DNA of 64,000 bases, from NCBI GenBank assembly GCA_902791475.1, contig CADAWC010000007.1, positions 42,746-106,745 of the forward strand, given 5' to 3'. The notes beneath the pieces are model-generated. The model did no database searches and was not told where the DNA came from. It was given only the letters and a program-made list of their open reading frames with translations. A program made the position numbers and the translations under genes. The stretch is from Fibrobacter succinogenes (GTDB lineage Bacteria > Fibrobacterota > Fibrobacteria > Fibrobacterales > Fibrobacteraceae). Within the stretch, counting starts at the first letter, position 1; every line of letters begins with the position of its first letter. Positions 41,599 through 49,360 of this stretch are shown here, one piece after another.

Positions 41599-44500
41599 AT
41601 GATTAAAGCCAGTATTTACAAACCAATCACCATGCTCATGGTCATCTTGACCGTGGTGGTGTTCGGTCTTTATACCTATTCCATGATGGTGGTGGACTTG
41701 ATGCCGAAATTCGAAGTTCCCGTGGTTACGGCCACCATCATTTACAAGGGCGCAAACCCTGAAGAAATCGAAACCACAATTATCAAGCCGATTGAAGAAC
41801 AGGTGGAACTCGTGGACGGTATCGACTACGTGCAGTCCATCTGCTTGGAAAACTACGGCATTATCGTCGCCATGTTCAACATGGGCGTGAACGTGGACGT
41901 TGCCGCAAATGACGTGCGTTCCAAGGTGGACCTCGCCTCTGCGGACTTTCCGGATGCAGTACAGGCGCCGATTATTTCGAAGGTCGATATTAACGGTGCT
42001 GCCATCATGGCAATCTCGTTCACCGGTCCTCTAAACTCTACAGAACTCCGCCAGAAAGTCGAAGACGAAATCGAACCGCTCTTCACTTCTGTTTCCGGTG
42101 TTGCTAGCGTCGATATTTTCGGTGGTACAACCCGCCAGATCGCCATCGAAGTCGACAAGGAAAAGATGATGGACCGTGGTGTCGATATCGGCACCATGAT
42201 GGGCCTTTACGGCATGTCCAACGTTAACCTCCCGATTGGTGAAGTTATCGGCAAGCACAAGAATACATCTGTGCGTACCGCAGGTAAGTTCAAGAGCCTC
42301 GATGAAATGCGCAACATGGAAATTCCAACGGCTAACGGAGTGGTCAAGCTCTCCGAAATCGCCGTCGTGAAAGACACCATCGAAACAATTACATCGACTT
42401 CCCGCTTTAACGGCATCAACTCAGTCGCTCTCGATATCAAGAAACGCTCCGATGCAAACGTCGTGGAAGTTTCCAGAGGCGTGCTCAAGCGCATGGCAGA
42501 AGTCAACAAGACTCTCCCGGAAGGCTTCAAGCTCACGCTTATTTACGACAAGTCCGAAGCTGTGAACGAATCCATCGACAACGTTATCCAGAACATCATT
42601 ATCGCCATCGTACTTACCGCAGCCCTCTTGCTCTTGTTCCTCGGCAAGTTCTCCACGATGATTATCGCGGCCCTCACGATGCCGATTTCCGTGATTGGCG
42701 CATTCACGCTCATGTACTTCGCAGGCTTTGGCATCAACATGATGTCCCTCATGGCTCTTTCGAGTTCCGTGGGTCTGTTGGTGACAAACTCCATCGTCGT
42801 GCTTGAAAACATCAACAACAAGCTTTTGCAAGGTCTTGATCCGAAGGAAGCCGCCTACAAGGGCACTTCTGAAATCATGATCGCCATCATGGCATCAACG
42901 CTTACAAACGTTGCCGTGTTCGTGCCGATCGCATTCATGAAATCCATCGTGGGTATCTTCTTTAGAACATTCGGTATGACTATGGTGTTTGCAACGTTCG
43001 TGTCACTCCTCGTGACATTCACGCTCACACCGCTCATGGCAGCCTACTTGTTCAAGGGCAAGAAGAAAGATGAAAACGGCAATATCATCGAAGAAAAGCC
43101 GGGCATTATCGAATCCGCTCTTGAAATTTTCCCGAAGATTTTGAACGGATTCCGCTTCGTTTACTTGAAGGCTCTCGGTTTCTGCCTCTCTATCCCAGGT
43201 GTGATTTTCCAGGTTCTTGCTCTCGCTGCAACACTTTATTTTGTCGGAACCCTCGCCAAGAACAACTTGACTGTTGAACTTGCCCCGAGACAGGACCAGG
43301 GCATGATGAGCATCAAGCTCGAAATGCCTGTGGGTACAAACATCGAGACAACCGACAGCGTGGCTCGCATTATTGAATCTCGCGTCAAAGATATTCCTGA
43401 AATTGTTCACTACAGCATGAACGTGGGTGGTTCCAACGGCTTTACGACCGTAAACCAGGCAACCATGCGTGTAAGGCTCTTGAAGGACTGGGAAAAGAAG
43501 AACGATCCTAAATGGAAGGGCAAGCATCGCAGCACCGACCAGATCGTTGATTCCATCCGTCCGTACCTCGCCAACATTCCTGACGCCTACATTTCCGTGA
43601 AATCGACATCAGCCTCTGAAATGCAGAACAACGCCGCCGGTGACGTGGTGCTCGAAGTGAGCGGTCTCCATGCAGACTCCGTCATCAAGGCATCACAAAT
43701 CGTCCTTGACCGAGTCCAGCAAAAGATTGACGGCATCGTGGATATCAAGACGAGCTATGAAGCCGGTAAGCCTGAAATCCGCTTGATTCCGAACCGCGCC
43801 GCCATGGCCGACTATGGCGTAACGCTTGAAACAGTCGCAAACTACAACTACATTGCAGTGAACGGTTTCGAAGCAGGCCAGTACACCGAAGACGGTGAAG
43901 AATACGACGTTTACGTACGCTTGATGGAAAAGGATAGGCAGAGCCATGCCGACATCGAAGACCTGCCTGTCAAGACACCGAAGGGCTACGTAAGTGCTAG
44001 CGAACTCTTCCACATCGAAGATGGTGCTGGTCCGACACGTATTGACCGTAAGCGCAAGATGAGACGTGTTGACGTTTCGATGAACTTGCTCCCGGGACAT
44101 ACGACCGGTGAAATCATGGGCAAACTCACGGAACTTACAAACAGCATGAAGGACGAACTCCCAGAAGGCATCACGTTCAGCTTCGGTGGTAACGCCGACA
44201 TGCAGAACGACATGCAGAAGGAATTCATGACGGCAATCGTGATGGCTATTATCCTCACCTACATTTTGCTCGTCGCTCTTCTCGAAAGCTTCATGCAGCC
44301 GTTTATCATCATGACGACCATCCCGATGGGTGCTATCGGTGTGCTCCTCGCCCTTATCTTTACCGGCAAGGCGCTCTCCATGATCGCCCTCATGGCTATC
44401 GTTATGTTGATTGGTGTGGTGGTGAACAACGCTATTCTTTTGCTCGACGAAGCAAACCGCCTGTTGCGTAGTGGAAGCATGGGCCGCCGTTCGGCAGTGA

Positions 44501-44763
44501 TGACCGCAGCAAAGTCCAAGTTCCAGCCGATTATGCTTGCAACGCTTGCCTCCGTGATTGCACAGCTTCCGCTGGCATTTGCTCTCGGTGGTAACGTCGC
44601 CGCCATGACGCAGCCGATGGGCATTGCCTCTGTGGGTGGTTTGATTGTATCCGCAGTGCTTACCATGTTCCTTGTGCCGACATTCTTCTGGCTCCCGAAC
44701 GCCCTCTTTAGCAAAGCAAAGAAAGGTGCTCGCAAAGTCAAGGCAAAAATGAGCAAGGCTTAA
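41599..44763 (+). CDS. RND-family efflux pump permease (AcrB/MexB-like)
   Basis: 1054 residues, normal for HAE-type RND pumps. Twelve transmembrane segments are arranged as 1+5 and 1+5 around two large periplasmic loops. The early LMPKFEVPVVTATIIYKGANPEEIE and the LVTNSIVVLENIN region (TM4) are characteristic. The usual TM4 DD proton-relay pair of AcrB is replaced here by TNS in LLVTNSIVV, so coupling may differ. Substrate is unknown. GGAG lies upstream of ATG 41599. Third and last gene of the efflux operon. Confidence 0.93.
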   Translation: MIKASIYKPITMLMVILTVVVFGLYTYSMMVVDLMPKFEVPVVTATIIYKGANPEEIETTIIKPIEEQVELVDGIDYVQSICLENYGIIVAMFNMGVNVDVAANDVRSKVDLASADFPDAVQAPIISKVDINGAAIMAISFTGPLNSTELRQKVEDEIEPLFTSVSGVASVDIFGGTTRQIAIEVDKEKMMDRGVDIGTMMGLYGMSNVNLPIGEVIGKHKNTSVRTAGKFKSLDEMRNMEIPTANGVVKLSEIAVVKDTIETITSTSRFNGINSVALDIKKRSDANVVEVSRGVLKRMAEVNKTLPEGFKLTLIYDKSEAVNESIDNVIQNIIIAIVLTAALLLLFLGKFSTMIIAALTMPISVIGAFTLMYFAGFGINMMSLMALSSSVGLLVTNSIVVLENINNKLLQGLDPKEAAYKGTSEIMIAIMASTLTNVAVFVPIAFMKSIVGIFFRTFGMTMVFATFVSLLVTFTLTPLMAAYLFKGKKKDENGNIIEEKPGIIESALEIFPKILNGFRFVYLKALGFCLSIPGVIFQVLALAATLYFVGTLAKNNLTVELAPRQDQGMMSIKLEMPVGTNIETTDSVARIIESRVKDIPEIVHYSMNVGGSNGFTTVNQATMRVRLLKDWEKKNDPKWKGKHRSTDQIVDSIRPYLANIPDAYISVKSTSASEMQNNAAGDVVLEVSGLHADSVIKASQIVLDRVQQKIDGIVDIKTSYEAGKPEIRLIPNRAAMADYGVTLETVANYNYIAVNGFEAGQYTEDGEEYDVYVRLMEKDRQSHADIEDLPVKTPKGYVSASELFHIEDGAGPTRIDRKRKMRRVDVSMNLLPGHTTGEIMGKLTELTNSMKDELPEGITFSFGGNADMQNDMQKEFMTAIVMAIILTYILLVALLESFMQPFIIMTTIPMGAIGVLLALIFTGKALSMIALMAIVMLIGVVVNNAILLLDEANRLLRSGSMGRRSAVMTAAKSKFQPIMLATLASVIAQLPLAFALGGNVAAMTQPMGIASVGGLIVSAVLTMFLVPTFFWLPNALFSKAKKGARKVKAKMSKA

Positions 44764-44789
44764 TCGAGTTTCATTAGACAACTCCGCAA

Positions 44790-44816
44790 AGTCCCCCACT
44801 CCGGGGGACTTTTTTG
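44790..44816 (+). terminator. Intrinsic terminator of the RND operon
   Basis: AGTCCCCC / GGGGGACT perfect 8-bp stem with a 5-nt loop, followed by six T. Confidence 0.92.
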
Positions 44817-44996
44817 CATTTATAGCCATTGGCTATTAGTCAATAGTATTTAGCCATTGTTTTTTATAATCGCGGCTTCGCCGCCAAACTTTAACAAACA
44901 ACTAATGACCATCGACCATTAACTACTTTGCAAACAGTTGATTGCAAAATTTGCATGGATATGTCTTTTCGAGATTTTTGTTTGTATTTTACGGGG
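44817..44996. repeat. Gap with TTAGTCAATAG-type repeats
   Basis: AGCCATTGGCTATTAGTCAATAG and, inverted, AACTAATGACCATCGACCATTAACTA surround GCGGCTTCGCCGC. This is the same degenerate TTAGT sequence class as at 1287, 27660, 36665 and 54045. No gene is seen. Confidence 0.5.
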
Positions 44997-46283
44997 ATGA
45001 ATACAAAAAACTTGTCCAAAAAATGGTGCCAGAAAAACGGGATTGCGGTTGTTGAAAGCACCAAGGAAAACGCCGAGCCCATGAAAGTCGCCGTGCCAAA
45101 CGCAAACGATGAATTCCTTCTCGAAAAAATCCGCTTTGTCACACAGCAACGCATTATTCCAAAACAGCACTCCCCAGCCGAAATCAAGATGATGCACAGC
45201 CACACCGATACAATCGACGACGAAGATTTGCTACAACATCTCAATCATCTCGAAATTTCGCGAAATTCTTCTTGGGAATCAGAACCGATTATAAACCTCG
45301 TCGATAGCCTTATCGTCAAGGCTCTCCAAAAAAAAGCGACCGACATTCACCTCGAGCCGTTGGCAGATGCGCTACGCGTGCGATTTCGCATTGACGGACT
45401 TTTAACGGATTATAGGACATTCCCGCAATGGCTTGCCGAGCCTGTTTTGATACGCCTCAAAGTCATGGCCAATGTCGATATCACGGAGCGCCGTTTGCCG
45501 CACGACGGGAGTTTCGCTTTTGATGATTTTCACGAAAAAGTGAACGTTCGCGTCAGTACCATTCCCGTAAACAGCGGCGAGAAATGCGTACTGCGATTGC
45601 TCCCTGCAAACGATTCCGCACAAACGCTCGACAGCCTTGATTTTAGCGAAAACACTCTCCAGGCGATCCGTAAAATTTTCAGCGCCCCGCAAGGACTATT
45701 CCTCGTCACAGGCCCTACAGGCAGTGGCAAGACGACAACGCTTTACGCAGGCCTCCGAGAAATCATACAGCGAAAGATCAATGTTACGACCATCGAAGAC
45801 CCTGTAGAATACGAACTCCGCGGAGCAAATCAAGTCCCGGTCAACGAAAAATGCGGATTCACTTTTGCTGTTGCTTTGCGTTCTATTTTGCGCCAAGATC
45901 CTGATGTGATTCTCGTCGGAGAAATCCGCGATGCCGAGACCGCACAAATTGCATTGCAGGCTGCACAGACGGGACATCTCGTCTTGAGTACATTGCACAC
46001 AAACAGTGCAAAAGCGGCGGCTGCGAGACTCCTCGATTTAGGCGTTCAAAAAAGCATCTTGGATGAATCTTTGCTTGGCGTTTTCGCCCAGCGCCTCGTA
46101 AGGAAGCTTGACAAAACAGTTTCTATCGAATCCAGACCGCATTACAAAGGAAGAACCGTTGTCTGTGAATTGCTCCTGCCCAACAACACCTACGCCGACG
46201 GCGCGATGCAAGAGAACGCCACCCACCTCATCCACCAAGGAATCACCACCCAAGAAGAAATTAATAGAGTAATGGGATCATAG
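44997..46283 (+). CDS. GspE/PilB-type secretion ATPase
   Basis: 428 residues from ATG 44997; in-frame starts further upstream lack ribosome sites. The N2-like part ATDIHLEPLADALRVRFRIDG is followed by Walker A GPTGSGKTTTLYAG (about 237-250), the Asp box IEDPVEYEL, and Walker B-like DPDVILVGEIRDAETA (about 299-314), then a His box STLHTNSA. It powers type II secretion or type IV pili. Unusually, the tetracysteine zinc module after QRLVRKL is missing and no other secretion or pilus gene is adjacent. Confidence 0.9.
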   Translation: MNTKNLSKKWCQKNGIAVVESTKENAEPMKVAVPNANDEFLLEKIRFVTQQRIIPKQHSPAEIKMMHSHTDTIDDEDLLQHLNHLEISRNSSWESEPIINLVDSLIVKALQKKATDIHLEPLADALRVRFRIDGLLTDYRTFPQWLAEPVLIRLKVMANVDITERRLPHDGSFAFDDFHEKVNVRVSTIPVNSGEKCVLRLLPANDSAQTLDSLDFSENTLQAIRKIFSAPQGLFLVTGPTGSGKTTTLYAGLREIIQRKINVTTIEDPVEYELRGANQVPVNEKCGFTFAVALRSILRQDPDVILVGEIRDAETAQIALQAAQTGHLVLSTLHTNSAKAAAARLLDLGVQKSILDESLLGVFAQRLVRKLDKTVSIESRPHYKGRTVVCELLLPNNTYADGAMQENATHLIHQGITTQEEINRVMGS

Positions 46284-46289
46284 TCACTA

Positions 46290-46381
46290 GGTTTGATGGA
46301 TTCTATCGGTCTTACAGGCCTTCAGATTGACAGTACAATGTTATGTCACCCTGGAAGGGGATAGAGGACTGATAGGGTCCA
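46290..46381. repeat. Inverted pair of CTATCGG repeats
   Basis: TGGATTCTATCGGTC at one end and GACTGATAGGGTCCA at the other, enclosing CACCCTGGAAGGGG. It belongs to the same family as 38476-38520 and lies just after the GspE-like gene. Confidence 0.7.
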
Positions 46382-46589
46382 TTATAATTTATAGAACAAG
46401 TCGTTCCAATCAGGATTCATTGATTGTATCAACTCAATCTTTTTTCTCCTTAACATATTTTTTAGTAAAACCATCAAAAGACTTTTCTTTGTGTTGCGTA
46501 ATACGCTCTTTTAAATTACTAGTTACACCAACATACAAAGTTCCATTTATGTGGTTAAATAAAATATAAGTGAATCCTTTTTTTTGCAT
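46382..46589 (-). pseudogene. GIY-YIG endonuclease remnant
   Basis: From ATG 46589 the frame reads QKKGFTYILFNHINGTLYVG, VTSNLKERITQHK and GFTKKY, a standard GIY-YIG domain, then stops early. The usual C-terminal end (RRKKIELIQSMNPDWNDLFYKL, split here) continues in a different frame to 46382. The middle of the domain, about 20 residues, is missing. An internal deletion with a frameshift is the simplest reading. It sits between CTATCGG-type repeats. Confidence 0.75.
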
Positions 46590-46671
46590 ATGCAAACCCC
46601 TTCATAAAGGAATATACAAATGCGAACTTTAAAAAACAATGGATCCTATCGTCAAATGCTATTCAAGAAAT

Positions 46672-46735
46672 AATGGTTTCTATCGGCACTCCGTGCCTCC
46701 AGAATGACAGGTTCCAGGATGACAGCGTTCAACAG
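46672..46735. repeat. CTATCGG/GATGACA repeat
   Basis: GGTTTCTATCGGCACTCCG, CTCCAGAATGACAGG and TTCCAGGATGACAGC in succession, immediately downstream of the primase-like gene's stop. Confidence 0.6.
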
Positions 46736-46738
46736 GAG

Positions 46739-47911
46739 CTACTTCTTCCCACCAAACCAATCGTTGATGTCTTCGCCTTCTTTCATCAACAATTTGCCAA
46801 ATTGATCTACACCATCACCGAGCACAACCGTGCGGATATTCGCATTTGCAAAAACCGTCTGCAAATACTCCGTGCCACTGCGCCCCGCTTCATCTTTATC
46901 TAGGCAAAGCACGACACTCTTGTTTTTAAAGAGCGGGAGCCATTCTGTCTTGAAAGAACGCACGCCCGGGATTCCAATTGCCGCAATGCGTTGTCCCAAG
47001 AACGTGAGCGTATCAACCACGCCTTCGCAAAGGTAAACCCATCCCGGCCTTTCGTCAAGCGCCGAAACATTGTACGGGAACGGCACCGTTCCGCGCAAGT
47101 TCAGCTCCTTCGGCACAACCGTGCTATCGATTGCGCGTGCCTGAAAATAGAAAGAACGGCGTTTGGTATCGAGATACGGGAAAAATAGCGGATGCTTGTA
47201 ATACCTCAAGTTCCCTTTTTCGCTGAAAAGCCCCACGTACTTGAGTACTTCCAAATCGTAAGTTTCCTTGAGCTTGTTGTTCAGAGCACCGTAATCCGTA
47301 ATCGTGCGCAAAAGCATCTTGTCCCAAATCGGCTTGTAAATGCGGCGACGTGCAAGGTATGCAGCCGCGGGCGTCTTGTCGACAGGGCTCAACATTTTCA
47401 AAAACGAGAGGATAATTTTTTTGCGTTCATCTTCGCTCACAAGCTCTTTTGCAAGCTCGGGAGAGCGATATTCAAGAGCGGCATCACGGACTGCCGTTTT
47501 CGCAACAAGCGCTGCACTTTGTTCAGGCGACACATTCGAAGCTGCTGCGCGATTCGGCATCGTTGCCGCAGAGGCGAAATTCGTCGTTGATACGCCATTC
47601 TGCACCTGAGGCTTAGCCCCACGCAACAGGAATCCATACGTTTCCTTGAGCCAGTTCAAAGCTTCCAAAAACGAACAATTCTTGACAAACTGCACCAGCG
47701 AAATCACATCACCACGAACGTCATCGCAAACCCAGCAACGGAATGTTCCACGTTCTTCGGAGAACGATACAGACGGAGTTCTATCGCCATGCGCATGGCG
47801 TGTCGGGAAAAAGCAACGACAACGGCCACGCACCACCGGAAGGCCTAAATCCATAGCCACCGTCGTAATCGAGAGTGCAGCCTTAAATTGTTTGAGTTCC
47901 TCTTCTGTCAT
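46739..47911 (-). CDS. DnaG-like protein with CHC2 zinc finger and Toprim domain
   Basis: 390 residues from ATG 47911. An N-terminal CHC2-type zinc finger (about 31-62: RCRCFFPTRHAHGD..PSVSF..FRCWVC) and a C-terminal Toprim domain with CEGVVDTLTF and LCLDKDEAGRSG are seen. It is shorter than DnaG (about 600 residues) and lacks the DnaB-interacting C-terminus, so it is more like accessory or mobile-element primases. The frame could open further upstream to 48490, but that would run through murB on the other strand. It is divergent from murB with only 27 bp between starts. Confidence 0.8.
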   Translation of the reverse strand: MTEEELKQFKAALSITTVAMDLGLPVVRGRCRCFFPTRHAHGDRTPSVSFSEERGTFRCWVCDDVRGDVISLVQFVKNCSFLEALNWLKETYGFLLRGAKPQVQNGVSTTNFASAATMPNRAAASNVSPEQSAALVAKTAVRDAALEYRSPELAKELVSEDERKKIILSFLKMLSPVDKTPAAAYLARRRIYKPIWDKMLLRTITDYGALNNKLKETYDLEVLKYVGLFSEKGNLRYYKHPLFFPYLDTKRRSFYFQARAIDSTVVPKELNLRGTVPFPYNVSALDERPGWVYLCEGVVDTLTFLGQRIAAIGIPGVRSFKTEWLPLFKNKSVVLCLDKDEAGRSGTEYLQTVFANANIRTVVLGDGVDQFGKLLMKEGEDINDWFGGKK

Positions 47912-47938
47912 TGCACCAAGAATATATATATTTTCGTC
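47912..47938. promoter_or_regulatory. Very short divergent promoter region
   Basis: Only 27 bp separate the start codons of the primase-like gene and murB, including AATATATATATTTT, which can serve as a -10 in either direction. The promoters must lie partly within the opposite coding sequences, or one message is leaderless. Confidence 0.4.
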
Positions 47939-48904
47939 ATGATTATTCAAGAAAATGTACCGATGAGCGAGCACACGTCCTTTAAAGTAGGCGGTCCCGC
48001 ACGATATTTCGTCAAGGCTGAATCCGTAAGCGACATCAAAGAAGCGATTGCATTTGCAAACGAACACGCACTCCCGAATTACATTCTCGGCAAAGGCACA
48101 AACTTGCTCGTCTCTGACAGCGGTTACAACGGCGTCATCATCCAGCTCGGTAAATTTTTCTCGGAAATCACAAATCTTGGCAACGGGAAAATCAGGGCCA
48201 GAGGCGCCACACCGCTTGCCCGCCTCGCCCGATACACGATCAACGAAGGACTCGCAGGCATCCACAAGCTCGCAGGCATTCCAGGAAGCCTCGGCGGAGC
48301 AATCTACATGAACGCAGGCGCTTACGGTCAAGATGTTTCGCAAACTTGCGTTGAAGTCGAAAGCATCGATTCTGCCGGCAATTTGCATACGCGAGCCGCA
48401 GCAGATTGCAAATTCGGTTACCGCCATAGCGTATTTCAAGAGCTTGCAAAATGCGAGCCCAAGATCCCTGAGCCTGCCGAAGGGGGGCAAAGCAATTTTC
48501 TTTCAGAAACAATTCTTTCTGCCACATTCCAGCTCACGCCCGCAACAGAGCTAGGCAAGACCGCCAAAGATCTCGAAAGCGAAATGCAAGAATGCATGAC
48601 AAAGCGCCGCAATTCGCAACCGCTTTCCATGCCCAATGCAGGTAGCACCTTCAAGCGTCTAGATGCCGGCGCCGCCGAAACGCCGACACTAATCGCACCA
48701 GGTTACTACATCGAACAGGCGGGTCTAAAAGGCTACTGCATAGGCGGCGCCGAAGTGAGCCGTGTGCATGCAAACTTTATCGTAAACGCAGACCATGCTA
48801 CCGCAGCAGACATCAAGGCGCTTAGCGAACACGTACAAAACGCCGTTGCCCAAAAATTCGGCATCCAACTAAAACGCGAAATTATATTGCTTGGGAAATT
48901 TTAA
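47939..48904 (+). CDS. murB: UDP-N-acetylenolpyruvoylglucosamine reductase MurB
   Basis: 321 residues. FAD-binding elements TSFKVGGPARYFV (about 11-23), LGKGTNLLVSDSG and AGIPGSLGGAIYMNAGAYG (about 104-122) are clear; the catalytic Ser in AGSTFK and final Glu region REIILLGKF are also present. It reduces UDP-GlcNAc-enolpyruvate to UDP-MurNAc. Residues about 170-188 (EPKIPEPAEGGQSNF) are an insert encoded by a CCCTGAGCCTGCCGAAGGG repeat. ATG 47939 is chosen; no ribosome site is obvious. Confidence 0.94.
   Translation: MIIQENVPMSEHTSFKVGGPARYFVKAESVSDIKEAIAFANEHALPNYILGKGTNLLVSDSGYNGVIIQLGKFFSEITNLGNGKIRARGATPLARLARYTINEGLAGIHKLAGIPGSLGGAIYMNAGAYGQDVSQTCVEVESIDSAGNLHTRAAADCKFGYRHSVFQELAKCEPKIPEPAEGGQSNFLSETILSATFQLTPATELGKTAKDLESEMQECMTKRRNSQPLSMPNAGSTFKRLDAGAAETPTLIAPGYYIEQAGLKGYCIGGAEVSRVHANFIVNADHATAADIKALSEHVQNAVAQKFGIQLKREIILLGKF
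48446..48503. repeat. CCTGAGCCTGCCGAAGG repeat inside murB
   Basis: CCCTGAGCCTGCCGAAGGG at 48466-48484 is an imperfect palindrome of the kind found between genes (compare CCCTTCGACAAGCCCAGTGA at about 53953 and CTGAGCCGAAGGG at about 20252). Translated in frame, it extends a loop of MurB. Confidence 0.7.
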
Positions 48905-48926
48905 TATTTTATCTGCAATAGAAAGT

Positions 48927-49334
48927 CTACTTAACAAGCGGATCGTACTTGTTCAAGATTTTCACGACGAGTACGTAAACCGCGCCGCCGATAAATCCAC
49001 CAAGCGCATCGGCAATCAAGTCGAATCCGCTGCAGTCACGGCCTTCCACAAAGCTCTGGTGGTATTCGTCCGTGCAACCGTAAGCAAGTGCAATCGCCAT
49101 AACAATCAGCACCTTGAGCCACGGCTTTATAGACCACTCACCACGAGCCCACCACATGCAAAAACAGCCCGCCAAAGTGGCGTATTCACAAGTATGCGCA
49201 AGCTTATCCCACACATGCGGGAAATCTTCGAGTTCATAAGATGTCATCGAAGAAATCTTGAAAATGATAGCCATGCAGAGGATGGCAGGGACTTTTCTAA
49301 AAAACGGATACTTGTCAAAGAGCGATTCAAACAT
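48927..49334 (-). CDS. VanZ-like membrane protein
   Basis: 135 residues. VanZ signature: DKLAHTCEYATLAG (about 43-56) and CTDEYHQSFVEGRDCSGFDLIADALGG (in two halves, about 87-113), with four hydrophobic segments. The family is named for teicoplanin resistance, but most members have no defined function. It overlaps no neighbour; murB converges on it. Confidence 0.88.
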   Translation of the reverse strand: MFESLFDKYPFFRKVPAILCMAIIFKISSMTSYELEDFPHVWDKLAHTCEYATLAGCFCMWWARGEWSIKPWLKVLIVMAIALAYGCTDEYHQSFVEGRDCSGFDLIADALGGFIGGAVYVLVVKILNKYDPLVK

Positions 49335-49360
49335 GCGCCCAAATTTAGCTTTTGTAAAAG

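Noticed and set aside
43693..44829. 378-codon frame opposite the RND pump gene
   Set aside because: His-rich shadow with no recognisable domain.
47912..48490. N-terminal extension of the primase-like gene
   Set aside because: The frame stays open but lies opposite murB, and the CHC2 domain begins near the ATG at 47911.
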